The notes under the pieces were generated by a model that was not told the origin of the DNA, made no database searches, and saw only the letters and a list, made by a program, of their open reading frames with translations. A stretch of 64,000 bases of DNA from Arthrobacter sp. SLBN-83. GTDB lineage: Bacteria; Actinomycetota; Actinomycetes; Actinomycetales; Micrococcaceae. The DNA lies in the NCBI RefSeq assembly GCF_006715285.1, contig NZ_VFMX01000001.1, positions 2,852,001-2,916,000 of the forward strand, read 5' to 3'. Every line of letters starts with the position of its first letter. Positions within the stretch are counted from its first letter, which is position 1. The translations under genes and the position numbers were made by a program. Positions 1 to 8,042 of the stretch are shown one piece after another.

Positions 1-621
1 CACGGCGCCCGGCGGGATCTGGCCGCTTCCCTCGCAGCCGGAGTGGGCGGTTACCTCACGCGGGTGGCGGCGGCCGTTCCGGGTGCCCGCTTGGTGGTGC
101 AGGTGGACGAGCCCGCCATCGCCGCCGTGCTGGCCGGAACCATACCCACCGCCAGCGGCTACCGCACGCTCCGGGCAGTACCGGCATCGGAAGTACGCGA
201 GTCCTGGCGCCTGGTGCTGGATGCCCTGCGGGCAGCCGGCGCCGCCGACGTGGTGGTGTCGTTTCCGGAGATCGAGGCGCCGATCGAGCTGGCCCTGGCC
301 GCGGGCGCCGACGGCGTTGCGTTGCCGCTGAGGGCGTTGACCAGCCGCCAGTGGGAGCAGGTGGCCGGAGCAGTGGAGGCGGGGAAACAGTTCTGGGCAG
401 GCGCCCTGGAGGTGTCGGGCGGCCCGGTGCCCAAGGTTGCCGACTGCGTGGAGTCCGTGTGGCGTCCCTGGCGCCAGCTGGGCCTTCCGGCGTCGCTGCT
501 TGCCGCCACCAGGGTGACGCCCTCGGCAGGACTCGCCGGCCTCACACCCTCGCAGGCCACCGCGGTCCTGGGGAGGCTCACCCAGGTGGCTGACGGACTC
601 AACCAGCAGGTACTGGGGTAG
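1..621 (+). CDS. MetE-like (cobalamin-independent methionine synthase-like) protein, C-terminal part
   Basis: The reading frame is open from the first base, so the start lies before the window and 206 codons remain. The visible part looks like the C-terminal alpha/beta-barrel of the UROD/MetE-type fold: a strand ending in VQVDEPAI near residue 28, alternating hydrophobic strands and amphipathic helices, and a closing helix (LTPSQATAVLGRL). Proteins of this kind in actinobacteria are usually annotated as vitamin-B12-independent methionine synthase family and are about 340 residues long, shorter than true MetE. I cannot see the zinc-binding residues, so catalytic activity is not shown. It converges on the DUF4166 gene, with 3 bases between the stop codons. 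The family call is moderately sure; the substrate is unknown. Confidence 0.6.
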   Translation, partial: HGARRDLAASLAAGVGGYLTRVAAAVPGARLVVQVDEPAIAAVLAGTIPTASGYRTLRAVPASEVRESWRLVLDALRAAGAADVVVSFPEIEAPIELALAAGADGVALPLRALTSRQWEQVAGAVEAGKQFWAGALEVSGGPVPKVADCVESVWRPWRQLGLPASLLAATRVTPSAGLAGLTPSQATAVLGRLTQVADGLNQQVLG

Positions 622-624
622 GCG

Positions 625-1338
625 CTAGACCCGGTTTTCCCAGCGGTCCGGTTGGGCGTAGCGGGGAAGGTAGCTTTGCGCGGAGCTTCCGCCGCTGTAG
701 GGACGCAGCCGGTAGTCGAAGGCGCCAGCGTACACCAGGACCAAGCCGATCTGCGGCTGGATAACTTTCACCTGGATGCGGTGCCGCCCGTTGCTGCCCT
801 CCGCCGGGTCCCACCACTGTTCGGCATAGGCCTTGGCGTCCAGGGCTGCCGGAAGGGGTAGCCGGAGGGGGCCCAGGAAGAGCCGGGAAGCTTCTGAAAC
901 GCCGCGCAGCCTTCCTTCCAGGGTGACGCTGAGGTTCAGGTCCGTCACCAGGCGCCGGTACCGTCCCACGTAGTCCACCAGCTGGGTGGCACCGGTCCGG
1001 ATGGTGGCGCTGGTGGTGTCCTGGAAAAGCCGGGTGCACTCCGGGAAGCGTATTTCGCGGCGGGCGGTCAGGCTGGAGCGGCCGAACGGATCCTGGTGCG
1101 CGTGGTTCTCGATCCGGAACGGGATGTTCTCACCGTACTCGGGAAAGAAGGCTTCTTCGCCCCCGGTGAGCCGCAGCAAGGGGCGCAGCCACCGCTGGCG
1201 GCACCCCACGACGTCGAACGTTCCTTCCCCCACGCCGTAGTGCCCGGATCCCGGCGCCAGCGAGAAGTATTCCTGCAGCTCGGGCTGCAGCCGGGAGAAC
1301 TCCGTACCCAGGGCCTGCCGGTAAATGGGGACGCTCAT
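625..1338 (-). CDS. DUF4166 domain-containing protein
   Basis: A soluble protein of 237 residues. I chose the ATG at 1338 because an AGGAGGT ribosome site lies seven bases upstream; an open frame continues to 1488 but the extra residues overlap the DUF58 gene and are low-quality coding. The sequence matches the DUF4166 pattern: an early LGxxFxxLxPxLQxYF segment, a GVGxGxFDVVG segment, a GGEEAFFPEYGENIPF stretch, and a C-terminal AGAFDYRLRPY motif. No signal peptide or membrane segment is visible. The function of this domain is not known; it is sometimes fused to saccharopine-dehydrogenase-like oxidoreductases. It lies 58 bases after the DUF58 gene in the same direction, so it may be the last gene of the MoxR operon. 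Confidence 0.75.
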   Translation of the reverse strand: MSVPIYRQALGTEFSRLQPELQEYFSLAPGSGHYGVGEGTFDVVGCRQRWLRPLLRLTGGEEAFFPEYGENIPFRIENHAHQDPFGRSSLTARREIRFPECTRLFQDTTSATIRTGATQLVDYVGRYRRLVTDLNLSVTLEGRLRGVSEASRLFLGPLRLPLPAALDAKAYAEQWWDPAEGSNGRHRIQVKVIQPQIGLVLVYAGAFDYRLRPYSGGSSAQSYLPRYAQPDRWENRV

Positions 1339-1396
1339 GTAGTGGACCTCCTGTTGCCTGTGACGTCGTGCCAAGCGGGGCTGACTGTCTCCGGGT

Positions 1397-2689
1397 TCAC
1401 AATCTACCGGCAGCCTTGAGCCGGATGTACATGTCTGCAAGCCTGGGCGGCAGTTCGTGCGGTTCGGCGTCCACCACTTCCGCTCCATAGCGCCGCAGCT
1501 CGGCAGTCACCGCCGCACGCTGCAGGAGCGCACGCTCAGCCGCTGCCGCGCGGAAGACTCCGGTGGCGTCGTTTCGTTCCCTGAGCATCGCGCCCAGTTG
1601 GGGGTCGCGGACGGCGGCCACCACCACCACATGCTGGCTCGCCAGCCGCTCGGCCACCGGCAGCAGCCCCTCTTCCGGCGCCCCGCTGTCCAGTGACGTC
1701 AGCAGCACCACCAGGGACCGGTGCGCGGATACGGCCCGCACCTGCGCAGGGACGGCGGACCAATCCATCTCGATCAGTTCGGCGTCAAGGGGTGCCATGG
1801 CCTGGACCAGCCGGCCCAGGATGGTGCCCTGCCCGGCAGAGCCGGCCCGCGCCCGGGTCCTGCGGTCGAACGCCACGAAGTCCACCCGGTCTCCGCCCCG
1901 TTCGGCCAGGACGCCCAGGAGGAGTGCCGCCTCGATCCCGGTGTCCAGGCGCGTTTCGTCAGCAATCCTGGCCGCGGACGTGCGGGACGTGTCGAGGACC
2001 ATCACCACGCGCCGGTCCCGTTCCGGGCGCCACGTCCGGACCACCACTGCGGAGCGCCTGGCCGTAGCCCGCCAGTCGATGGAGCGTACGTCATCGCCGC
2101 GGACGTAGTCGCGCAGGGAGTCGAACTCGGTACCGGCGCCGCGGATCTGGACGGCGGCCTTCCCGTCGAGTTCGCGCAGTTTCAGCAGCTTCGAGGGCAG
2201 GTGCCGCCTGGAATGGAAGGGCGGCAGCACCCGCACTGAGCCGGGGCACTCAATGGTGCGCTGCCGGGCGGCCAGGCGCAGGGGCCCGAACGAGCGAAGC
2301 GTCACGTGCCGCGCTGCCAGGTCACCCCTGCGGACCGGCAGCAGCCGGACCGCGTAGCGCCTGCCTTCCCCGGGCGGGACGTCGATGTCCTGGACCGGGT
2401 TTTGTGCCCCGGCGGACGGTTGCCAGCCATCCCGCAGCGATCCCCGGAGCGCGCGGGTACCGCTGTTTCGGACCGTGAGGACGGCGTCCACCGATCTGTT
2501 AAGCGTCACGTTTCCAGGCTCCGCGCGCACCACGCTGACCCGTCGAAGGGATGCCGCGAAGACCAGGTCGGCAGCCAACAGGGCCGCGAGAACGGCAGCG
2601 GTGGCAAGCACGGTCAGCCATCCCGGGGACAGCAGCACCGGCACCAGGCCAAGCAGCACCAGCGCAACGAAGCGTCCCGAGATGGCCAT
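1397..2689 (-). CDS. DUF58 domain-containing membrane protein
   Basis: 430 residues from the ATG at 2689, which overlaps the stop codon of the upstream MoxR gene (TGATG), a sign of translational coupling. Two hydrophobic segments at residues 8-45 anchor the protein; an immunoglobulin-like extracytoplasmic region follows. The DUF58 signature is clear: EFDSLRDYVRGDDVRSIDWR in the middle, followed by a von Willebrand factor A-like region starting VVMVLDTSRTSAA, with a DxSxS-like metal-site variant. DUF58 proteins are typical partners of MoxR ATPases, which are thought to act as chaperones that mature or activate metal-site-containing complexes at the envelope. The exact client is unknown. The call is firm at family level. 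Confidence 0.88.
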   Translation of the reverse strand: MAISGRFVALVLLGLVPVLLSPGWLTVLATAAVLAALLAADLVFAASLRRVSVVRAEPGNVTLNRSVDAVLTVRNSGTRALRGSLRDGWQPSAGAQNPVQDIDVPPGEGRRYAVRLLPVRRGDLAARHVTLRSFGPLRLAARQRTIECPGSVRVLPPFHSRRHLPSKLLKLRELDGKAAVQIRGAGTEFDSLRDYVRGDDVRSIDWRATARRSAVVVRTWRPERDRRVVMVLDTSRTSAARIADETRLDTGIEAALLLGVLAERGGDRVDFVAFDRRTRARAGSAGQGTILGRLVQAMAPLDAELIEMDWSAVPAQVRAVSAHRSLVVLLTSLDSGAPEEGLLPVAERLASQHVVVVAAVRDPQLGAMLRERNDATGVFRAAAAERALLQRAAVTAELRRYGAEVVDAEPHELPPRLADMYIRLKAAGRL

Positions 2690-3702
2690 CAGCGGGGGAC
2701 GGGGACGGACGCCAGGATGTTGCCCAGGACATCGTCCACCCGGACGCCGTCCATCTGGGCTTCGGGCTGCAGGGCCACCCGGTGCCGCAGGCACGGGAGT
2801 GCCAGTGCCTTGACGTCGTCAGGGGTGACGAACGGGCGGCCGGAGAGCCATGCCCAGGACCGTGAGGTGTTGAGGAGCGCAGTGGCACCGCGGGGTGATA
2901 CCCCCAGCTGGAATGAAGGGGCGGCCCGGGTTGCCCGCACGAGGTCAACGATGTACCCGATTATTTCCGGCTCCACCGCCACCCGCGTCACTGCCTCCCG
3001 CGCCCGTTCCAGGTCCTCAGCGCCGGCCACCGCCCGGACGCCGGCTGCTGCCAGGTCCCGGGGATCGAACCCGGCGGCATGGCGGCGGATGACTTCGATT
3101 TCGTCCCCGCGCTCAGGCAGCGGCATGGTGAGCTTGAGCAGGAACCTGTCCAGCTGCGCCTCCGGCAGGGCGTAGGTCCCCTCGTACTCCACCGGATTCT
3201 GCGTGGCCGCCACCAGAAAGGGTGCCGGCAGCCGCCGGGACGCGCCGTCCACCGATACCTGCCGCTCTTCCATGGCTTCGAGGAGCGAAGCCTGGGTCTT
3301 TGGAGGGGTGCGGTTGATCTCGTCAGCCAACAGCAGGTTGGTGAAAACCGGTCCCTCCCGGAAGCTGAATTCGGAAGTGCGGGAATCGTAAACCAGTGAA
3401 CCGGTGACATCGCCTGGCATGAGGTCGGGGGTGAACTGCACGCGCTTGGTGTCCAGGCTCAATGCGGAGGAGAGCGCGCGGACCAGCAGGGTCTTGGCAA
3501 CCCCGGGCACGCCCTCCAGCAGTACATGCCCCTGCGACAGCATGGCAATCAGGAGGCCGGTGACCGTGGCGTCCTGTCCCACCACTGCCTTAGCCACTTC
3601 CCGGCGGACAGCAAGCAATGCCTGCCGCGCGCCGTCGTCGTCCATGTAGCTGCCGGAGTCCATGGCATTAAGGGTTCCCGGGCCACTGCTCTGTTCGCTC
3701 AT
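2689..3702 (-). CDS. MoxR family AAA+ ATPase
   Basis: 337 residues. It has the MoxR core: Walker A GVPGVAKT near residue 65, Walker B LLLADEINRTPPKTQ near 125, a sensor-1 strand VAATQNPVEYEGTYALPEAQLDRF, and an arginine-finger/lid region. MoxR ATPases hydrolyse ATP to remodel client complexes, commonly with DUF58 and VWA partners. The gene overlaps DUF4350 upstream by four bases (3699-3702) and DUF58 downstream by one, so the genes form one tightly coupled operon. There is no transmembrane segment; it acts in the cytoplasm at the membrane. The start at 3702 leaves a short, poorly conserved N-terminus; a later methionine (MDSGSYMDDD) is possible. Confidence 0.93.
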   Translation of the reverse strand: MSEQSSGPGTLNAMDSGSYMDDDGARQALLAVRREVAKAVVGQDATVTGLLIAMLSQGHVLLEGVPGVAKTLLVRALSSALSLDTKRVQFTPDLMPGDVTGSLVYDSRTSEFSFREGPVFTNLLLADEINRTPPKTQASLLEAMEERQVSVDGASRRLPAPFLVAATQNPVEYEGTYALPEAQLDRFLLKLTMPLPERGDEIEVIRRHAAGFDPRDLAAAGVRAVAGAEDLERAREAVTRVAVEPEIIGYIVDLVRATRAAPSFQLGVSPRGATALLNTSRSWAWLSGRPFVTPDDVKALALPCLRHRVALQPEAQMDGVRVDDVLGNILASVPVPR

Positions 3703-4925
3703 CGGGTCATGACCTCTTTCTCGAGTTTGTCCAGCGCCTGTGACCAGGCCACCAGCCGGGCTTCGGTTGCTGGGCGTTCGTTTATCAGCGTGCGGATGGC
3801 GGTGGCGTCCGTGCCGAGGAGCCTGACCGTGGCGGCTATGGTGTCCTCGGCAGTGGCGCCCGGGCCCAGGCGGAGCTTTCCGGAGAGCCGCACCAGCAGC
3901 CCGGCCCGCAGGTTGTCCCGGGCCTGGCCAATGGAGCGGGAGTCCTGGTAGAGCCGGGCGCGCCCTTCCGCCGTCTCAACAGCTTTGACCACCACCGGCA
4001 GCGGCTCGAACACCAGCGGGCCGTGGCGGCGCCCCCGCCACAGGACGGCGGCCAATGCCACCAGGAGCAGCCAGGGGCCCAGGAAGCGGGCCCAATCGGG
4101 TGCCAGGTCATCTAGTGTCTTCCCGGATCCGGTCACCGCTACGTCCTCCAGCGAGGGCAGGTACCAGACAAGGTCCGGTGATGCACCAAGCATCCGGACC
4201 GCGAGCGCGGCGTTGCCAAGTTCATCCAGCTTGTCGTTGCCCAGCACGGCCCTGTTGCCCAGCACGGCCAGGCGTCCGTCGTCGCTGACGGCGAGCATCC
4301 CGGCGGTTCCCGCTGCCCGGTAACAGGACGCCCCGCCGTCGTACACGAAGCCGTCCTGGCCCGATACCTGTCCCGCTGCCTCCGCGTCCGGGTGCGTGCA
4401 TCCGGGCTCCAGGACCGGGAAGCCATCAGGAACCACGCCGGCCTGGCGGATCCCGCTGCCAAGGGCGGCGAGGGTTTCCAGCCTGGGGGAGACCACCACC
4501 ACTTTGTCCGCGGCCGACATCAGGGCGGTCAGCTGCGGCTCACCAAGGATGCCGTTCCTGTCGTACAGCAGGAGGGTGGGGGAGGAGCCCGAGCGCAGGT
4601 CCTCCAGCGCTGCGTCAAAGCGGGCGGGCGTGTGGACGGAGACTCCGTGCCGGCCCAGGATCTCGCCCAGCGCCCTGGCCCCATCCGGTCCGGCGTTGTG
4701 GACGGAGAGGGGAATGGTGTCGCCCTTGGGAGCGAGTTGCGTGCCGATTACCAATGCCAATGCGGCGGCCACCACAACACCCGCTGCCGTCAGTCCGCGG
4801 TGCTGGCGCAGCCACGCGGACAACTTTCGTGCCCGGGAGCTCGGTGGTACGGGCACCGCTTCCGGGGTGTCTTCCAGGCTGCCGGTGGGCCCGGGCTGCC
4901 TTGCATCAGTTGCGGGCCCGCTCAC
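3699..4925 (-). CDS. DUF4350 domain-containing membrane protein
   Basis: 408 residues. A proline-rich cytoplasmic start (1-40) is followed by a membrane segment (about 47-66), an extracytoplasmic region that begins with the DUF4350 pattern (IPLSVHNAGPDGARALGEIL, then a strand LLLYDRNGIL), a second membrane segment near 280 (LLLVALAAVLWRG), and a cytoplasmic helical tail. DUF4350 resembles glutamine-amidotransferase-like or GldG/ABC-associated folds, but no catalytic residues are evident. It lies between the DUF4129 and MoxR genes with four-base overlaps at both ends, the usual gene order in Micrococcales and similar to mycobacterial MoxR loci. The role is likely structural or regulatory in a membrane complex. 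Confidence 0.85.
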   Translation of the reverse strand: MSGPATDARQPGPTGSLEDTPEAVPVPPSSRARKLSAWLRQHRGLTAAGVVVAAALALVIGTQLAPKGDTIPLSVHNAGPDGARALGEILGRHGVSVHTPARFDAALEDLRSGSSPTLLLYDRNGILGEPQLTALMSAADKVVVVSPRLETLAALGSGIRQAGVVPDGFPVLEPGCTHPDAEAAGQVSGQDGFVYDGGASCYRAAGTAGMLAVSDDGRLAVLGNRAVLGNDKLDELGNAALAVRMLGASPDLVWYLPSLEDVAVTGSGKTLDDLAPDWARFLGPWLLLVALAAVLWRGRRHGPLVFEPLPVVVKAVETAEGRARLYQDSRSIGQARDNLRAGLLVRLSGKLRLGPGATAEDTIAATVRLLGTDATAIRTLINERPATEARLVAWSQALDKLEKEVMTR

Positions 4926-5560
4926 GGCAGCCGTCCTGCACTGCCGGTTGGAACCGGTTTCATGGCGTCCAAGGCGGAGTCCAGGCCCACCATCTCCTGG
5001 TAGTCGGCCCTGCCTGCTGCCCTGTTCCCATACCGAATGCCATCGAAGACCGCCGCCGCCAGCAGCAATCGCCCGGACTCAGCGTTGAAGGGCACGGAAA
5101 GAGCCCGCGCCGCTTCGTCCGCGGTACGGCCCGGCCGCGGGTCCAGGATGGTGCGGACTTCAGCGCTCCGGACTACCGCCCGGAAACGGTCGACGACGGC
5201 GTCCCCCCACTTTCCGGCCGCGGCTGCGGCTTCTGCGCGGTTCCGGTAGTCCGTGGCTGACATGGCCGGTTCGCTTGCGAAGACGTCCCTGGTCTTCCGT
5301 GCGCGGGCATTCAGCCGGGGGCGGGCAAGAAGGATGGCGGCAGCGATGATGGCCGCAATGACGAGGGCAATGACCGGGCTGGGCACCGAGGCTGCGTCCC
5401 CGGAAGAGCCGTCCAAGGACTGCAGCCAGTCGAGGAAGTTCCGCCAGAGGGTGTCCAGCCAGGACGGAGCGGCGTCGCGGTATTCGGGTTTGGCCAGCTC
5501 CTCTACCGCCCAGCGCCGTGCCTCCGCCGGAACAGGGAGCACCGGAGGTTCAGCGGCCAT
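4922..5560 (-). CDS. DUF4129 domain-containing membrane protein
   Basis: 212 residues with one membrane segment (about 64-81, VIALVIAAIIAAAILL). The DUF4129 domain fills the C-terminal half: an R-x-A-E-A-A-A-A-x-G-K-W segment, VVDRFRAVVRSAEVRTIL, RPGRTADEAARALS, and VFDGIRYGNRAAGRADYQ. In other bacteria this domain is found at the C-terminus of transglutaminase-like proteins next to MoxR/DUF58 genes; here it stands alone without a transglutaminase domain. It overlaps the upstream membrane-protein gene by 11 bases and the DUF4350 gene by four. A role as cytoplasmic regulator of the membrane complex is an inference. Confidence 0.85.
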   Translation of the reverse strand: MAAEPPVLPVPAEARRWAVEELAKPEYRDAAPSWLDTLWRNFLDWLQSLDGSSGDAASVPSPVIALVIAAIIAAAILLARPRLNARARKTRDVFASEPAMSATDYRNRAEAAAAAGKWGDAVVDRFRAVVRSAEVRTILDPRPGRTADEAARALSVPFNAESGRLLLAAAVFDGIRYGNRAAGRADYQEMVGLDSALDAMKPVPTGSAGRLP

Positions 5561-7199
5561 ACGGCCATGCCCCCGGTGACCCTGGTGCCGTCCCGTACCC
5601 GGGGTACGGCGTGCTGGTGCCTGCCCCTGTTCCCCTGCCGGGGACGCCGTCAGGATCAGCGCCGGTCTCCAGCTGGCGCAGCAGCGCGATGTCCAGGCCG
5701 TCCTTGCGCATCCGCAGGTCCATGTAGAGCAGTGCCATCACTGACGTCTGGTAGGCGTAAGCCACCGCGCCCACCAATGCACCGATCACGGCCGTGACGA
5801 CGCCCATGACGACGCCCATTGTGGCGTCCTGGCCGCTGCCGCCGTGCGGTGAGACGACGCCGGTCACGAATGTGGGCAGGAGGCTGACCGGAATCAGAAC
5901 CACCTGGGTGATCACCCCGACCAGGATGGCCACCACCAATGTGATGCCCAGGATCCGCCACCAGTTGGCCCGCGTTAATTCCCAGGAACGCCGGATTCCG
6001 GCAAAGGCCCCGACCTCTTCGATGACGACCGCGGCAGGGGCCACCATGACCTTCACCGCCACCCACGCAACCGCGACGCCAAGAGCCAGCATGAGGGGGA
6101 AGACCAGTAGTACGGCTGCGCCCCGGACGTTGGAGAACAGGAAAACGATGATGGCGAAGAAGAGTGCCATGGTGGCCAGAACCGCGACAACCAGTAGCGC
6201 CGCCAGCCTGGCCAGCGCGCCAAACCTTGGCCGCGCCAGCGACATCATGCGGCGGAAGCCCGTGGGCCGGTTCAGGATGGAGCGTGCCACAGGCACCACC
6301 ATGGCGCCTTGGAGGATGGCGGAAATGAACACCGACAAGATGGACAGGAGGGTGAAGCCGGCCATCATCCCGATCCCCAGGGAAGTGAGCTCGGCGCTGC
6401 TGGCCGTTTCAGCCCAGCCCTGGACAGACCCTGACGACGTGGCAAGGAGTGCGGCGACCACCGCAGCGAGGATGGCGGAAAGTGACTGCGCCAGCAAACC
6501 GGCTCCGAGCATCGCCTTGGCATTGCGCCTGATGGCCTGGAATGATCCGTCCAAAACTTCCCCGAACATCAGGGGCCGCAACGGAATGATCCCCGGCTTG
6601 GGCGGGGCCACGTACCGCGGCTGGCCGGCCGGTGAAGCTCCGTAAGGTGATGCTCCATAAGAAGAGGCTGCATAGGGCGCGGAGGCATACGGGGAGCCCG
6701 TATATTGTGACCCGCTGTAGGGGGAGGCATTCGGGGGCTGCCCGCCGCCATATGCCTGCCCGCCGTATGCCTGCCCGCCGTATGCCTGTCCGCCGTAGGC
6801 GTTGCCGCCGTACGGCTGGGTCCCGGAGGTGGAGGCACCGGGGTATGGTCCGCCGGCGTACGGGCCATTCCCGGACGGCTGCTGGCCGGCCGGTTGCCGC
6901 CACTGCTGCGGCTGCGTTTGCGACTGCTGCTGCCATGGCTGCTGGCGCTCCCAGGGTGATTGCTGCCCGGGCCCTGGTTGCTGGCCTTCGCGTGGCAGGT
7001 GTCCCGGCGCCGCCCACGGCTGGTCCCAGGCACCCTCGCCTGGTCTGCGCGTCTCCGGTCCTGGCGTCTCTGGTCCTGGTGTCCCGGGTGAAGCCATCCC
7101 CGGTCCCGGCGTGCCTGCCGGCGCAGCCGCGCTGCCGTCCGGCGCGTCGCCCGGCCGCTCCTGCCCGGGCTCCCCGGCCCCCGACTCCTGTGGTGACAC
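5550..7199 (-). CDS. Polytopic membrane protein with Gln/Gly/Tyr/Pro-rich N-terminal tail (glycerophosphodiesterase membrane-domain-like)
   Basis: 549 residues if translation starts at the GTG at 7199, chosen because GGAGG lies five bases upstream; the frame is open to 7331 but without a ribosome site. Residues 1-220 are low-complexity and cytoplasmic, rich in P, Q, G, Y and A, and include several GGQAY units. From about residue 235 (IIPLRPLMFGEVLDGSFQAIRRN) a membrane domain with about six to eight segments follows, of the type seen in glycerophosphoryl diester phosphodiesterase membrane domains; no phosphodiesterase catalytic domain is present. It is the first gene of the DUF4129-DUF4350-MoxR-DUF58 operon. 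The function is unknown; the tail could bind partners or polymers. Confidence 0.8.
   Translation of the reverse strand: MSPQESGAGEPGQERPGDAPDGSAAAPAGTPGPGMASPGTPGPETPGPETRRPGEGAWDQPWAAPGHLPREGQQPGPGQQSPWERQQPWQQQSQTQPQQWRQPAGQQPSGNGPYAGGPYPGASTSGTQPYGGNAYGGQAYGGQAYGGQAYGGGQPPNASPYSGSQYTGSPYASAPYAASSYGASPYGASPAGQPRYVAPPKPGIIPLRPLMFGEVLDGSFQAIRRNAKAMLGAGLLAQSLSAILAAVVAALLATSSGSVQGWAETASSAELTSLGIGMMAGFTLLSILSVFISAILQGAMVVPVARSILNRPTGFRRMMSLARPRFGALARLAALLVVAVLATMALFFAIIVFLFSNVRGAAVLLVFPLMLALGVAVAWVAVKVMVAPAAVVIEEVGAFAGIRRSWELTRANWWRILGITLVVAILVGVITQVVLIPVSLLPTFVTGVVSPHGGSGQDATMGVVMGVVTAVIGALVGAVAYAYQTSVMALLYMDLRMRKDGLDIALLRQLETGADPDGVPGRGTGAGTSTPYPGYGTAPGSPGAWPYGR
6751..6810. repeat. 15-bp tandem repeat encoding GGQAY units
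   Basis: Three near-identical 15-bp units starting at 6751, 6766 and 6781 (the third has one C-to-T change) and a diverged fourth at 6796. Read on the minus strand they encode successive Gly-Gly-Gln-Ala-Tyr units in the disordered tail of the membrane protein. Such in-frame repeats can vary in copy number by slippage. Confidence 0.85.
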
Positions 7200-7367
7200 T
7201 GATTCCTCCCCCAATACCAGTCCGCCTGCCGCCCGCCCGAAGGTGCGCACCGGCAGCACAGCACATGACCCCAAGACTATAGTTCCGGCGTCGGACGGCC
7301 TAGTACTCCCGCCATGCCGGAAGCCGCTCAATAGGACAAACCCATTTCGATAAGGGAATATATAGCT

Positions 7368-8042
7368 ATGAAGGCACGCATTCTGGTGGTAGATGATGAC
7401 GAAGCGCTGGCCGAGATGATTGGAATTGTCCTCCGTAATGACGGCTTCGAGCCGGTTTTCTGCGCCGACGGCGCCCAGGCGCTGGACGTCTTTCGGTCAT
7501 CGCGGCCGGACCTGGTCCTGCTCGACCTCATGCTTCCCGGCATGGACGGCATTGAGGTCTGCCGGCAGATCCGCAGTGAGTCGGACGTGCCCATCGTGAT
7601 GCTGACCGCTAAATCGGACACCTCCGACGTCGTCCGCGGACTGGAGTCCGGCGCTGACGACTACGTACCCAAACCTTTCAAGCCCGCTGAGCTGGTGGCA
7701 CGTGTGCGTGCCCGCCTTCGCCCCGGGGACCAGAAGGCGCCCGAGACTCTTCGCATCGCGGACATCACCATCGATGTCGCCGGCCACACTGTCAGCCGCG
7801 GCAGTGAGCGGATCTCCCTCACGCCGCTGGAATTCGACCTCCTGGTGGCACTGGCCCGCAAACCGTGGCAGGTATTCACCCGGGAGCTGCTGCTGGAGCA
7901 GGTTTGGGGCTACCGGCACGCTGCCGACACCAGATTGGTCAACGTCCATGTCCAGCGGTTGCGGTCGAAGATCGAGCAGGACCCGGAAGCCCCGGAAGTT
8001 GTATTGACGGTGCGTGGTGTCGGCTACAAAGCAGGGGTCTGA
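7368..8042 (+). CDS. mtrA: Response regulator MtrA (OmpR/PhoB family)
   Basis: 224 residues. The receiver domain (1-115) has the acidic pair DD at 9-11, the phospho-acceptor Asp53 in LLDLMLPGMDG, the conserved Thr/Lys switch (MLTAKSD, VPKPFKP), and a C-terminal winged-helix domain (130-224) ending [11 protein letters not shown]. MtrA with its kinase MtrB controls cell-wall hydrolases, division and osmotic response in actinobacteria. Identity is supported by the following genes mtrB, lpqB, comF-like, hpf and secA, the same order as mycobacterial Rv3246c to Rv3240c. The ATG at 7368 follows an AAGGGAA ribosome site. The upstream gene is divergent, so the promoter should lie within 7200-7367; I see no convincing -35/-10 pair. 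Confidence 0.95.
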   Translation: MKARILVVDDDEALAEMIGIVLRNDGFEPVFCADGAQALDVFRSSRPDLVLLDLMLPGMDGIEVCRQIRSESDVPIVMLTAKSDTSDVVRGLESGADDYVPKPFKPAELVARVRARLRPGDQKAPETLRIADITIDVAGHTVSRGSERISLTPLEFDLLVALARKPWQVFTRELLLEQVWGYRHAADTRLVNVHVQRLRSKIEQDPEAPEVVLTVRGVGYKAGV

